From NCBI GenBank assembly GCA_940337035.1, contig CALNHX010005187.1, positions 47,871-111,870 of the forward strand: DNA of 64,000 bases, written 5' to 3'. Positions within the stretch are counted from its first letter, which is position 1. Each line of letters starts with the position of its first letter. The stretch comes from Agriotes lineatus. Taxonomy: Eukaryota > Arthropoda > Insecta > Coleoptera > Elateridae. Shown here one piece after another: positions 43,235-55,739 of this stretch. The position numbers and the translations under genes were made by a program. Below the pieces are notes generated by a model. The model was given only the letters and a program-made list of their open reading frames with translations. It was not told the DNA's origin and ran no database searches.

Positions 43235-43894
43235 TTATTGTTCCAACGTTTGCTGTTGGGCGTATTGTTTAAACACAATATCATATCTTATGACGTCCAA
43301 AGCATACTTTAGCATTTCATGCATGCAGTATACATTTTCGGATTTTATTGGCGGTAACGCATCCTCAATGCTTCGTTTAAAGTCGCCGGGTAAATTCCAA
43401 ACGCCTTGGATTATACTACTGTAGAAATTTTCAAAATTTTGACTTTTTAATAGTTCAGCTTTAGAATTCAGCAGGGGCAACAAATCCCACAACTCTGCTA
43501 CTGATTGCATTCCGAGATACACTTGGGATCGCTTACGTTCCTGCAGCACAATCACTTTTTTGTTTCCGATTTTTTGGAAATATATTCGTTTGCCTGGACT
43601 TATATCCACCGGTTTTAAATCTCCATCTTCATAGTTAAAATGTCTGTTTATCACATCTTCATTTTTAAGAAAGACTTGCCACTCTCCTTCGTCTAGCAGT
43701 ATAAAATTGTTGTTAATCCCACTAATTAGCACTCCCGGCACAAACGATCCAAAACAGGTCAAACCCAAACTCACAGATTTATTTCTTGACTTATTCAACG
43801 GATAACTTGTCGCGTTTAACAATACTGGATATAACAGTTTCACTTTTTTCTTTGACCCCTTCACAGTTTCACCAACCTTTTGTACCTCATCCAT
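43235..43894 (-). CDS. Conserved 219-aa protein, paralogue B (possible nucleic-acid binder)
   Basis: The ATG at 43894 gives 219 aa, matching the 220-aa paralogue at 25214-25876. The open frame continues upstream into the TIR but without homology. Shared landmarks are LLN-x-TSYPLNKS, SLG, E-GEW, GKRIYF, VAELW, FENFY-x-IIQGVWNLPGD. A TATAAC (about 43949-43954) and TCAGT (43924-43928) on the minus strand form its promoter. It lies at the extreme right end, so copies A and B sit near opposite ends in opposite directions. The role is unknown; a weak PC4-like resemblance is seen in copy A. Confidence 0.78.
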   Translation of the reverse strand: MDEVQKVGETVKGSKKKVKLLYPVLLNATSYPLNKSRNKSVSLGLTCFGSFVPGVLISGINNNFILLDEGEWQVFLKNEDVINRHFNYEDGDLKPVDISPGKRIYFQKIGNKKVIVLQERKRSQVYLGMQSVAELWDLLPLLNSKAELLKSQNFENFYSSIIQGVWNLPGDFKRSIEDALPPIKSENVYCMHEMLKYALDVIRYDIVFKQYAQQQTLEQ

Positions 43895-43923
43895 TGTTTT
43901 TGCTAGTACAGCACACGATATAC

Positions 43924-43954
43924 TACTGAACACAAAACTACACCTCATGTTATA
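43924..43954 (-). promoter_or_regulatory. Promoter of the 219-aa gene
   Basis: On the minus strand GGGTATAAC precedes TCAGT by about 26 bp, just inside the right TIR. Confidence 0.5.
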
Positions 43955-43978
43955 CCCAGTCTTCAAGGTTACTGTTGA

Positions 43979-44116
43979 TGGCCTCGCTTCAAACATGACC
44001 TTGGGCTTGCACGTGGCCTCGCCTTGCATGTGACCTTGGGATTGAACGTGGCCTTGGCCTTGAACTCAAGGCCAAGTGGTGGGGGGAGGTTCCAGAACCA
44101 TCCACTTCCCTCTACT
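43979..44116 (-). repeat. Right terminal inverted repeat of the Maverick
   Basis: This is the mirror of 22302-22439 with two mismatches over 138 bp. It ends in CCCTCTACT, the complement of the left AGTAGAGGG terminus. Sequence beyond it is unrelated to the satellite found at the left end. Confidence 0.96.
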
Positions 44117-44447
44117 GACCACTGAGCAGCACGTGGATATGAGGCCTTCCCTCGTTGCTAGGGATAATATTGATGTCAAGAGACTTAATAATTAGTTGGC
44201 TAAACATCCACCATTCCTAAATACCCAAGATTTAATGGCAATTGACACAGGGGCGTTATTCCTGATGGGGTGAACTGCTACTTAGCGCGAACTGTTGGCA
44301 TCACTAGAACGAAGGCCTGTTTAGAACAAGGCAATTTTCAAGACCTGAAGTTGAAGCAGAAGAATAAGGTGGTTACGCTAGCATCCGTTTACAGTAGACC
44401 CTCTGACTCTATTTCAATGGATTTGCATCACTAAACAGTCAGATGCT

Positions 44448-44632
44448 AACCTCAGAAATTTATTCAAGTACGAGCTAGCCTTCTTCCCAATGTTCCTCTT
44501 CACAGAAGAAGGCCAATGTTGTATGACGCATTCAGTCCTATACAAGAAAAAGTAGACTTTTGCAACAGCAAATGTACAGTCATTGATGGTGGGTACCTGC
44601 TGCATAAGGTTGCGTGGAGCAAATCAAAATAA
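44448..44632 (+). pseudogene. Frameshifted fragment of an insect repeat-family gene
   Basis: The plus strand shows NLFKYELAFFP-like then LFTEEG in one frame, then VIDGGYLLHKVAW in another, ending at TAA 44630-44632. I recall both pieces as parts of one widespread insect hypothetical protein of repeat origin, so this is likely a decayed fragment with at least one frame break. The preceding 300 bp (44117-44447) may hold more of it, but I cannot follow a frame. Confidence 0.35.
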
Positions 44633-44639
44633 GCCACAT

Positions 44640-45280
44640 TCGATTTGGTGTGTACCTCTTACGTGAGGGGTCAGGGGCTATACATAGTATGTATGGTATA
44701 CATAGACATGTTGAAAAATAAAAGTTATGAGTAAAGCTGATATTATATGGCAAATGCATATTTTGTATAATTGATATGCCGGCGAAACTTTTTGCATATG
44801 TATACTAATTATGTGAAAACAAATCGTTTAAGCCAAGTTTCATTTTGCATATTTATACGTTTTTGAGGATACTTTCTGGATTTTGCATATTTGGTTACTA
44901 GAACTCGTGGCCAGCCTACGTCTGGCCCTGCCAGCGTAAAGAAACGGTTAACAATAAAAATGCTTGCTTAAGCTGATGGCCAGCCGACGTCTGGCCTTGC
45001 CAGCGTTAACAATACAAATGCGGTCTCGCCATTTGTGCGCGCGCGCCACTTGCTAGTATACAGGCCGTTCATGCTGCGCGCGCCTGCTTACGGTTGGACG
45101 GCATCGGCTCTTATAATATAAGATATTTAGCAATAATCTGTTATGAGGTTTTTTTTGTAAAATTTAATATTTCATTAAATTATTAATAAAATTTTTATAT
45201 GTAACTGAGATATATACTTTCACTTTCGGCCGCTGGAATGCAGTGCGCCTATCAAAATAAGCAGAAGAAAGGGGAAGTCC
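44640..45280. other. Non-coding, with two GGCCAG-x7-CTGGCC hairpin repeats
   Basis: No gene is visible. Two related units of about 27 bp at 44909-44935 and 44978-45005 each contain a GGCCAG/CTGGCC hairpin followed by (C/T)TGCCAGCG. A GC-rich CGCGCGCGC stretch follows at about 45037. Confidence 0.4.
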
Positions 45281-45291
45281 CTGTTAAAATC

Positions 45292-45484
45292 TTTGACTAT
45301 ATAAACATAGATTGCCAGCAATTCCTACTTTTCCCATATAAGCAATGTGTAAGGAATCAACCAACATAGAATCTATTTCACGAGTGTTGGGTGAATAATA
45401 GTCTGGCGGGGTTAGGGGAAATTTCATTTTTATGTTGCTTACAACGTAAAGTTTGGGTTGGCAGTCCATGTTTATATAGTCAAA
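45292..45484. mobile_element. MITE-like element with about 25-bp inverted ends
   Basis: TTTGACTATATAAACAT at 45292 and its reverse complement ending at 45484 form imperfect terminal inverted repeats that extend through a TGCCA-containing segment. The interior of about 140 bp has a minus-strand open frame that I do not credit. No clear target duplication is seen. Confidence 0.5.
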
Positions 45485-45489
45485 CGTAA

Positions 45490-48400
45490 AAATGAATGAC
45501 GTCTTTGAATAAAAATTAGATAAATAAATATGCGTATACGAAATAATTTAAATGTTTACATTATTTAGAATACTCCTACTTATTTTCAACAAAAAAATAG
45601 AGCATGCATATATTATAACTTTGGGTGCATATACTCAACAAAATTTATGCATATATATGCGAATATTTTCGTACATTTGGGTGCATATAATTATCAGCTT
45701 TAGTTATGAGGATAAAACCTGCATAATTCTCATTTTTTTTACATTTTGAGAAAGTTGTTCCATCTTTCAACTGCTGTACCTCGGTAAGTATTGGGTTAAA
45801 AAATAATGTTGACCAATTAAAATTGAAGGAAATGGAAATGGTTCCGAAGATATAAGCAAAAAACCGAAAAAAGTCCGAAAATGTTGAGGTTTTTTGGCCC
45901 TCCCCGAGTTAGCACAGGGTCCTCGAGGTCGAAAACTCAGATTCCACACCCCATACCATCCCCAAACAATATCCCAAAATTTCATTAACTTGGGAATTGT
46001 GTCCAGGTAGAAAGTACCTGCCGACCGGACTATCAGTAAATGTAGCAACAAACTACGCAATTTCTATAGTAACAGAACACTAATATCGACTTTTTCTAAT
46101 AAAAATCACATTTGTTTAAAATATTCACTATACCACTAGTGAAGATTGTCGATTATCTTCACTAGTGAAAATTGTTAATATAGTTCACGCTAATTGGTGC
46201 AAATAACAAAAATACTAAATTATGATTGGTTAATAGTTAATATGAACGGGGTGAGTTGAATGGTCCCTGGAATTTTTTTTCGGTCACGAATATTTTAAGA
46301 AAATAATTTTCAAAATATTCGTATATATATATATAAGTGAGAATATTTGGAGGAGCTTTATTTCAACGACAATTTTCTCTGTAACTATTTATTAGGGACA
46401 AATAATTTGGATTTCAGTTTTAGAAAAGTTATGTTTGTTTGTTTGTAAAAATGTAGCTAGGATCGGTTACTATGGATACAATTCAAAGAACACTAATTTT
46501 AGTATTAGGAGTATTTTTATTGACCATTTTCAATAATTTAAAAGTTAAATTGTCAAGAGGAATATGACTCTAGGTCAAAATATTGCAGACAATTTTTTCT
46601 CTTCAGATTGTCTCGTTTCTGTTGTAAGCACTCGTCGGTATCTTCGTCGCATTGAAAACACTTTTAATATGTTGCAAAATAACGTCGAAATGCTATTTCG
46701 TGTGTAAGAAGCTATCATGACGCCATGCCAGAAATGCACAGATGTTCAACGTCATTTTCAACATTTTTTCTTTTACGTGCCCATTAGCATTATTACTCTC
46801 TTTTTTGTAATTTTTTTGTTTGTTTTGGTACATCAATGAATTTTCCTATTTATTTTGCAACATACTGTAACTCGTAAGGAGTTGAAAAAATATAAATCTA
46901 TATAACATATTTTTATCAGATAACATTTACTATCTACAAAGCAATTTTTCGAGAAAGAAAATCAAGACACCCTGTATATAGTTCTCCGACTATGACAAAA
47001 GGACACTTAGAAGATTTTACTTTTTGACGAAAAAATTTGAAAAATATGGTTTTCTCATGTAACGGATTGTAGCTTGAATCACTTTAAATTTGTGGCTCAG
47101 ACTTGACAAAAATTTTAATAAAATTAAGAGGGATTGGACAAAATTGATGGCTTATTTACTGACATACCCCCGTTTATAGTTTTATTTAAAAAAATTGATT
47201 CGTAGTTATAAAATGTGGGCAATAACGAAAGGTGGTAAACATTGATAAAAATCTTAAAGCATATCATCAATCAAAAGTCAATCACAGTCTCCAACTGTAG
47301 TCAAGAGTGAATTCTTTTTAATTGTCGAGACCGTTGTTCATCCATTGGAAATTCCAATACAACTGAACTTATGGTGAAAAGTTACCTATTTAGTTTTGGC
47401 AATTTAATTTTAGTTAAGTACCATAAGCTTTTCGTGTAAGTGAACTTGGAAAGTGAAAAACGCATTGAAATTCAATGGTACTGGTATATGGGAAAAGAAG
47501 GAGAATGCACAAATTGGCAATTTGATTTCTCTAATCTGATATTTTTAGTTAGGAAGTAAATATACGCAAGGTAGGTATCGTAGTCCATTAGAAAGATACA
47601 AATCGTTTACAGCAGCAACTTTCCTAAGATCACATTTGTTGTTTGGTACAAGAATTGCAGCTTGTGCATCTATTTTTGTAGCAAATTGTATGGGTACTTG
47701 ACACGCGGAGACACAGATTATTAGCACAAATCTCCATCTTTTTACAAAATTTAGAATCTTTACTTTTTAAAGTCTACCATAGACAACTCAAATTTGTTGA
47801 ACTAGTTCGATCCAGACGTCAGTTACTGTCAGGTAATATTTTTGGAGAAAATTAACTGTATATTTTGCTACCCCGAACTTTTCAAATAAATTTGATTCGT
47901 TTTTAAAGAGATTGTTTGCGCAAGAAATAATCGAGTACATGCACTGAAAAAATCAAATCTGAACATGAAAAGCTTTAGTGCTTGCTGCTTTGTCGCCGAC
48001 GCCGCAACGCAATAAATAATTTCTTGTGGTTTCTATTTAAGCACTGCAATTCCAAGAACATACGAGTGTACGAGTTTGAAGAAATCGGTATCCAGCATAC
48101 AAGGGATTCCAAGTACTCCACATACATAATTTGTTCCTGATAGCCAGCTTTGTCATGTTCATATTGTAAGGCCAACCGAAGGCTGACATCATCCGAAAAT
48201 AATTATTATTAATATTATACATATGTGCCGAAAATTTGAAAATGCAGATAGGTGTAATGGCTTAACATAACATAATATGCAAGTGTTTCCAGAGCTTAGA
48301 AGTTATTCCTATTAACACCAGGTCTTTCTCTTTACGTAAAGAGTAAATCAGCAGTATATCAGTCCGAGTAAGTGTTTATTTTAATTAATTACTAGGGCTT

Positions 48401-49590
48401 CTATATAATTATCTATTGTTGATTTCCCAATTACCTTTACTCTGACTACCTTCAGCAAGACGTGCGTTGCGAACACAGTTTTCGAATAGACAAATCACTC
48501 TTCGTATTCCGTCATTGAGGTGCTTAGTCGTGTTTAAAGACGTGGGAAATCTGCTGAAATAATAATCCACTCAAAGGCAGTTTCCAATGGCAAACAAAAC
48601 ATAAGGCTTTAGACAGCTTAATTTCGAAAATGTATTATTTAAATTTAAAATTATATTACAAACAGGTGCATCTGCTGTAATAGAAATAATGGCTCAAATA
48701 AATATTGCCGTGAATATGCCTCCGTTACTGTTTTACTTATTACTTATCTCCCATTAACTAACGAAACCCTTATCTATAAATAGTGACTGCATAAAATATA
48801 AAAATGCTGGAGAACTAGCTGCTATAGATAAAATATGGACTATACTTGCCTTATTTAACCGTCTCCCACTCACGGCCTGTCTCAGAAACACCTTAGCTTT
48901 CTATTTTTACATCCTTCATTGACAAAAATGTCATAGCCGCTTGTAAATTTGTTTATTTGTTCCTCACTTGTAAAATTGAATTCAATTGAATCATAAATTA
49001 GATAATACTAACATTTGTAAACAGACAGGAAGGTGTTTTATAATGTCGTAATCGCTTAGCGTTGCAGTTGATGGTAACGAAAAAATAAACAAATATCGAA
49101 AAAATTAAACCATTATTTTAGCGTTGGATGTAGATTATAGTACTACTCTGGATGCTAAATATTTCCTTTAATTTAACCAATTCTATATTACTTACTGTTT
49201 ACGATGTCGTCATGGATGGGGGTTATCCCGCACACTTCGCATTACATAAAAAAATAATAACACCTGATTATTGATTACGCATGTTGCAACCAGTTCGTCT
49301 TTAATAAAGCCAGACAGACAATTTTGTATCAAAACTGCTATTACTAATTTTAGGCATTTAGTTTTGCTTGGGAATACCGTAGACCATTAGCAATAATTTT
49401 ATCATTCTTAATTGCTGGTCACGCAAAGGCATCTGTAATACGATTTCTGATTTGAAGATATTGCAAGCTGGCGTAAAGTTAATTGTCTAAATTACACCTA
49501 ACGTTTTACGACAACAGTTTTGGCTACATTCATAGCGCTGGCAGTAGAACCAATTAGCCAAGCTAGCGCAGAACTAACAACTAAAATATA
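45490..49590. other. AT-rich host DNA without recognisable genes
   Basis: I see no coding signal. It contains a 13-bp inverted repeat CACTAGTGAAGAT/ATCTTCACTAGTG at 46134-46167 and a lone ACACCCTGTATA at about 46967, a motif common at insect transposon ends, without a partner. Confidence 0.4.
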
Positions 49591-49595
49591 TAACC

Positions 49596-49830
49596 GCCCT
49601 GGTGGCCTAGTGGTTAGAGTGGCAGACTAGCGATCAGCGGTCCCGGGTTCAAACCCCAGGGGAGGCACAAATTTACGTAGAAAAACGTATAATATCAGTC
49701 CTTCTCAGGACTAACCAGGAACACCTGAAGACGAGAGTAGATCAAAACTCCAGAATCGTTGTGTGATTTACACCCTAGACAGTGGAAAAAGTCCGAAAAC
49801 ATATAATAGACTACTGCCAAAAAAAAAATG
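49596..49830 (+). mobile_element. tRNA-derived SINE
   Basis: The head has Pol III A box TGGCCTAGTGG (49603-49613) and B box GGTTCAAACCC (49646-49656) in a tRNA-like arrangement ending near 49668. A tRNA-unrelated body of about 150 bp follows, ending in an A10 run at about 49819. No flanking duplication was established. Confidence 0.75.
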
Positions 49831-52800
49831 ACATTCAGAGAACAACGTTTTTACAGTGTTGGTTTACAGTAATATTAGACCATAATAACTACTAACATAT
49901 CTATGAATGTTATGAGTACATATTATATTTGCCGCAGATGTTGTTTTGAAATCCGTGCTCGTAGAGCATTGTGCATGTTTTGAGGAACTGAAAAAAATAT
50001 TTCGTACAAAGTTAATTTTATATAATTTAGAAAGATATTGTATGTTTTCTCTTCTACGTTATTACTATATTATTTCGCTCTTCACAAATCGTGCCCATTT
50101 GCTCATTTTAATTTTTGACTGCTTGGGGATTATAAACCACTATCATCTAAGCTTTGATTCTGTGTGAGTTTCACCTTGTAACACCGAGTCTCTTACAAAA
50201 ATGAAGATATTTCGGTGCTAGCTATCTATTGTTAATTATTCGGACTTAACACACGCCGGCACCGATTCCCCGTTTCTTATCAGACACTTACGTGCAAACG
50301 TAGTAAGCAAGCATCAGTAACCGGACACTCGACACACGCTCCATCGCAGCCCGAGGCAGCTAACACCGCTTAAACTTAAAACCAGGGCTCCCGCTGCTCT
50401 CCGCTGCAGTCTATAAACTGTCGAAAACCTGAAGATCAGCTTCCACCATTACGACCGCGAAAGCAAGCACCGCTGATGGTATAGTTATAGTTCATTTCAT
50501 ATTCATGAAATAAAAATTAGTTGCGCTTTGTTCAAGCATTAAAATGAGAAGAATGATGATAAATATATTTCTTTCAGAATAAAAAAACTTAAATACCTAA
50601 CTGGTTTGTTATGCTAGATCCATGGCTCCTTAGTTCTTTATAGCGAGCCGCTACTGGTATGAGGTGGTTGTTTATTTGAGCAACAAGGAATCAAAGCAAC
50701 TTAAGTTTAGTAATATTAGTAATTATTACAACTTTATTATATATAAATGTTTTCTTACGATACTACATATTTTAAGAACGTGCCAGTAGAAAGGCATTCA
50801 TTTAATTTAGAACTGCAATTTCCTGTAACATCAACATTCCAGATCATGGGTGTCAGAAAAGTAATGTACAAAGATTTCCTACTCAAGCATTTGGAATATA
50901 AATTGCGATGGCTTTGTGCTCTCAACAATTCTGCTTGCCAATTGAACTAGAATAAATTAAAAGTCAAAACGAGGCACAGAATTAATTATTTTAATTAGTG
51001 CACGCTTAGCTTACTTTTATAGAGATAAGGGCACTGATAGGTGCAGCTGAGTTTCACAAATTGTGGCAAAGGTAACACGAAAAGTTAGTTCAAAAGGGTT
51101 ACGTTCTTGTGCTCAGCTTTGACGAGGTTTTGGAAGTGCGCATGCAGTTAGATTGTATCTGACGTTAATGCTACAATAGCATTAACGTTTGCAGTATTAT
51201 GCAGTACTATGCTAGGGCCAGAATGGCAAAGTAACTGAAAGGTATAGCGATGCAGTGCAAGGATTAGAAACGTTGCAAGAATCAACGGACAAGAAATGTG
51301 GTAAAAGAGCAACCTACGAATAGCAAAGAAATAGAACGACGGACATTTTTAAGTGCATAAAAAACTACAGAAAATAACAGTGCTGTTAAAAACACAGTGA
51401 AATAGCAGAGTATTGAGTGTAGTGCATTCTAATCAAAGAAAAACATTTATTTATCCTTTAAGAGTTAAAAATGTTATCAAAATCTTATTTTATAAGTTAA
51501 TTTATGTATCAAACCTTATTTTCTTTTAAAAAATTGTGGTGATATGTTGCTAAGGTACGAGATTTTCTTTTGTTTAACAACCACAGAAGAGAACTTTGAA
51601 ATTGCCCAAGATGTTAACATTGTTTTTACAGCAGCTCCAATAAAAGTTTGATTTGGTGGATAAAACACATCCATTTTAGTACAAATGTTGGTTTTATTTA
51701 ACCACTAAAGTGTTGGGCACAATTGGAACTAGTTTGCCAATCTTAAAGTGCTGTATTTAGTGAATATTTGTCTTCCACACAAGGTGGTTGAAATCCAAGT
51801 AAGGGCTAGGTTTGGGATTTAATACCGCCTGCAGGAGCTAGTTGGAGTCAAGTTTGGTGCCTTCAACGCCTAGAGGGGTCCTCCACGCAGAACATCAGGC
51901 GGAGATTCGAGTCACCAGGCAATTTTCAGCTAGGAAAACGAGTTGGCGTCCCCTGAGTGGTCCAGAGCCTTTTTATATTGCTGAAGCCTGCAAGATTGGG
52001 GTTTCCGCAATGTATTGCCGCAGTTCCCGAATGTCCAGTGCATTCCAGAATCCAAAAGTTTAGGTACCGTCCCTCAAAAATGCAGGATGACTCGGAATTT
52101 TTCACATTTGGCCGGATGTAAAACAAATTATAGTTAGCGTCAGTTATACCTCACGATAGAACAAAAGCGGTTAGCACTGTTGCTATGCGAGATAATTATT
52201 GCCATACCTGTGGTATTTTGCTGATTTTGGCATCGATTTAAATCAATTATTGCTATTTTTACGAGGACGCACTGCTTCGTGTTTTATGTCAATTTTTGAG
52301 GTTAGCTGCTTCAGATCTAAGTTTGGTATGTTCACAAGTAAAAGAGTCCTAGTTGAATTGGAGCTACGAAAAATTAGTTTGCTCTACTCAGTATTTCTAA
52401 TTTTAGCGACCTAACCCATGAGACAGTGTTTTTATGTTCACCGGAGCAGCCGAATTTTATTGCAAATAATTAAAATAAAATGACGGCACTGAAATCGTTC
52501 AATTTTCTAATAAAATATTTGTATTTTTAATAAGCCTAAGCTCGGGCACAGGCAGCACTATTCTTATTGCAATATGTGGATTTAGGAGCACATTTTTTCA
52601 ATCGTTTTTCTTTTATTAAAGTAAAGTAAATAGTTGGGGGCCCCAGTTCATAGTAAGATATTTAAATTATCGTGTATTAATTGGAAATGCATGCACATTG
52701 CACAGCATTAAGACCCGAGAATAGTTAATTACCCCTGTATCTAGTGCACGAAGTGCCTGTTTAATGCGAGTGTGAGAATCCAGAGTGCTAAAGGTATTTC

Positions 52801-54850
52801 ACCCACACCGTGTATAAGTACTGTTATGATACAAATAGGGTTGTTGTTAAATAATAATAATAAAGATATGATAAATTTGAAAGATTAATACAATCAAATT
52901 TTGAGGGGGTTTAAATAAGATTGGGTGCTAAATTTAAAATGAACGATGAATATTAAAATTGAGACAATTAGTAATGTAATTTGATAATTAAATAGAAATT
53001 GAGTATTTAATTTTGATGGGTGAGTTCAACCATGATAAAAGTGTAAACCAAGGTAATATTTGACAAGTATGCTTGCTTTAATAATAAGGAATTGCAGCAT
53101 GTAATAATTAGGATATTTTATATTTTTAAGAGGGCAGGAATAATTCTAACTACCAGAGATAAACGTTTGTTTAGACAGTTAGAATAACAAACTTATAAAA
53201 AATATATACAGATTTTTGAAAAACTCATTTTGATAATAAAAAGTTTGAAATTACGCTTTATTTTGTATGATTGTTTGCTGAAATACAAATAATGGGGCTA
53301 TTAACAAATCTACATGGTGAAGAAATATGAAAATGTAATAATGAATTAATAAAATCATACAATCGGTGAAGAGATTGTGCAATACAGTTAATTAGATGCA
53401 AATAACAAGAAGACTACAATATTTGAATGGATTTGGATTTATTGGTGCATGTAAGATATAATTGATATTTATTACTAAAGTTGGTGATTATATAGAAGAC
53501 AAGTCAGTCATTTAGAAGGAAGTTGTTAGGAGTAGCTGCTTGATTTGGACAGTTTCTATGGGTGTTGCTGGATACAGAGTACTAGCTGAGGAATAAAGAA
53601 GATTAGCTTGGGATCATCTATAATACTGAAACTTACCATAAATCTATTGGCGTGACGGTGACATTGATGAAAGGAGCAGGGACGGATTCTACAGACAGTT
53701 GGGGTTTTTTGACAAATTGGATGTGGTTTGAAGGATAGCGGAACATCATAGCCTTAACTATTGGAGGTATAAGCTGTAGGCGTTTCAGACTGTGAACATC
53801 AGGAGCTGTGAACATTGGGAGCTATAGTATTTGGATACTGGCAGTGAAAGCTTGAGAAGTGTTCACGTTTTCTTTAAATTAGCCATATAAATGCATTTTG
53901 AAAAACAGACAATAAAAGAAGGTGAAATAAACATAATACAGTACTTACTTTAGTGAATTGATTAATGGATATGTCAGTATAAAGGATATATTCTTGGTTT
54001 AATCAATTTTAGAAGTCAAACTGACAGTTAATGTCAGTCAGCAATCATAAAAGCACAATAAAATGTGAATTTCAATTAATAGATAACTAGATTGGCGAAC
54101 TCCCCTGAGAGTCTCAATTGTAATATTTAATTAAAAAGTAAAATTTATTTGAAAAGAAATAATAGGGCTAATACTAAATAAAAATGCATCTCAAGCATTG
54201 AGTCATAGCAGTACACACTCCTTTTTCTAAGATAACCTCGAAAGCTTCTTTGTCACCATCTAATTTTCGTGACATTTAAATACAGATATATGAACGCTTG
54301 CTAATAACCATAAAGTACATTGGTATAATATAACGGTTTTATAAAAGTATCTATCTCAATGACGCAAAATCAAAGGAGCCCTTGATATTTTACTTAATAA
54401 AGATGAATGCGTGACTACCTATTTGGTTGATTTTAGTTAGTTATCGATTCTAGAAATTATATCAAGTAACTTTCTCTTAAAATTTGTCAAGCAAACACCC
54501 AGCTCTACAATGTAAACATGATGTGCGACAAAATATGCTTTGCCACGATGAACGCTCTAGAGCTGCAAGTTAAGAAGACTCTACAGAAATGTTAAATTTT
54601 ATATTAATTTCCATTGCTTGTGTCATGCTCACACTGGTTTACAGAATACTGATTGCTTGAAATTCTGTATAGAAGAAGAGTACTCCGCCCCTTGTTAATT
54701 ATTTTATTTGTTACTCACTTGTAAACATCAATTTATCAAGTCACTGTATTAACCAAGAAAGATTATTTTAACAAGTTACTAACTTGTAAAATCGTTTTTG
54801 TAATACCTACTTGCTAAATATTTCGTTAAGGACTGTTTACTACTACGTAA
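49831..54850. other. AT-rich host DNA without recognisable genes
   Basis: Only short, low-complexity open frames are present. The stretch at 51830-52060 is less AT-rich than its surroundings and might be an old repeat or exon remnant, but I cannot identify it. Confidence 0.35.
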
Positions 54851-54858
54851 GCAACCTC

Positions 54859-55739
54859 TTTACGGCCCGGCCGTAAAAAGTGTCCGTAAAGACAACAGCC
54901 TGCTAAATTGTGTGCCAAACGTCAAACTGCCGTTTGTCACCTGCTTACAGCCATACACAAAATTGAAAATAAATGACATTTATAAACAACAGTTGCAACG
55001 TCCTACGCACTCTCAATCATTCTAAAACGTTATTACACAAATCTAGCGTTTTGATAAAAATTAATTAAAAAAGATAGGTATGACCCAATTTTGTGTAGGT
55101 AGCACAATAATTATTGAATAGTACACGTCCGTTAAGGCATTTACTGCCTCGCCAGTATTATTCGACTCGCTCTTCGAGCTCGTCTCACAAACTCTCTGGC
55201 TTGGCCGTAAAGGCTATCCCAACGGACTTCTACTGTAAAATACTTTTTAGGATACTGCATTGGTAACTAGCGTTTACATAGTTACAAACGAGTCCGGTAG
55301 ATAAAATTTACCGGCCTAGACCAGTAGTAGAACTACCGGCCGGTAAATTTTATCTACCGGACTCGTATCCTAAAAAATCTTATACGATACACGACCGGTA
55401 GCATTTTTATGGCCTTGCCAAACATACAGGTCTCGCCCTACGGGCTCAACCTGTAAAGTATTGGCGCGGCCATAAAAATGTTGCTACCGGTCTAATAACG
55501 TAAATAGCTAATACAAACTAACTGTCAGTTTTACAAGCGTGCTGATAGATAAATGATAGCGTGCAAAGCCAGAGTTGTCTTCCTTAGTATGTGTCATATT
55601 GATGAATTTAGTTGCTTGTCAGTTTGGCATTTTGAATAAATAGTAAATTTCTAGTTATTTACAAGTGAGAAACAAATAAAATATTCAACAATACACGCAA
55701 GGTAACAAGTTTTACTGGCTGCGCCAGTAAAAACCCTTT
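54859..55739. repeat. Cluster of GC-rich fold-back inverted repeats
   Basis: At least five strong hairpins occur in 0.9 kb of otherwise AT-rich DNA: TTTACGGCC/GGCCGTAAA at 54859-54877 (1-nt loop); GTCCGTT/AACGGAC at about 55126-55226; perfect 29-bp arms 55288-55316 and 55338-55366 (21-nt loop); GACCGGTAGCA... arms at 55393 and about 55490 with smaller stems nested inside; and TTTACTGGC/GCCAGTAAA at about 55710-55732. Confidence 0.85.

Larger units (their letters stand above)
22302..44116. mobile_element. Maverick/Polinton (adintovirus-like) element, nearly intact
   Basis: This 21,815-bp element is bounded by 138-bp terminal inverted repeats that begin AGTAGAGGG. It encodes the hallmark Polinton set: PolB, retroviral-type integrase, packaging ATPase, double jelly-roll capsid protein, penton and adenain-like protease, plus accessory genes. 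Coding frames are open except for one apparent single-base break in polB. Together with only two TIR mismatches this suggests a young copy. Polintons normally make a 6-bp target duplication. None is seen here: TTCTGC lies before the left end and GACCAC after the right end. Classification as an adintovirus-like virus is inferred from gene content. Confidence 0.96.

Noticed and set aside
43235..44029. 264-codon form of the right-end gene starting inside the TIR
   Set aside because: The paralogue aligns only from the ATG at 43894, and the promoter lies between the two starts.
45767..46060. 97-codon minus-strand open frame
   Set aside because: No motif, and composition like the surrounding repeat DNA.
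46966..46977. ACACCCTGTATA as a transposon end
   Set aside because: It is common in insect elements, but no inverted partner or target duplication was found nearby.
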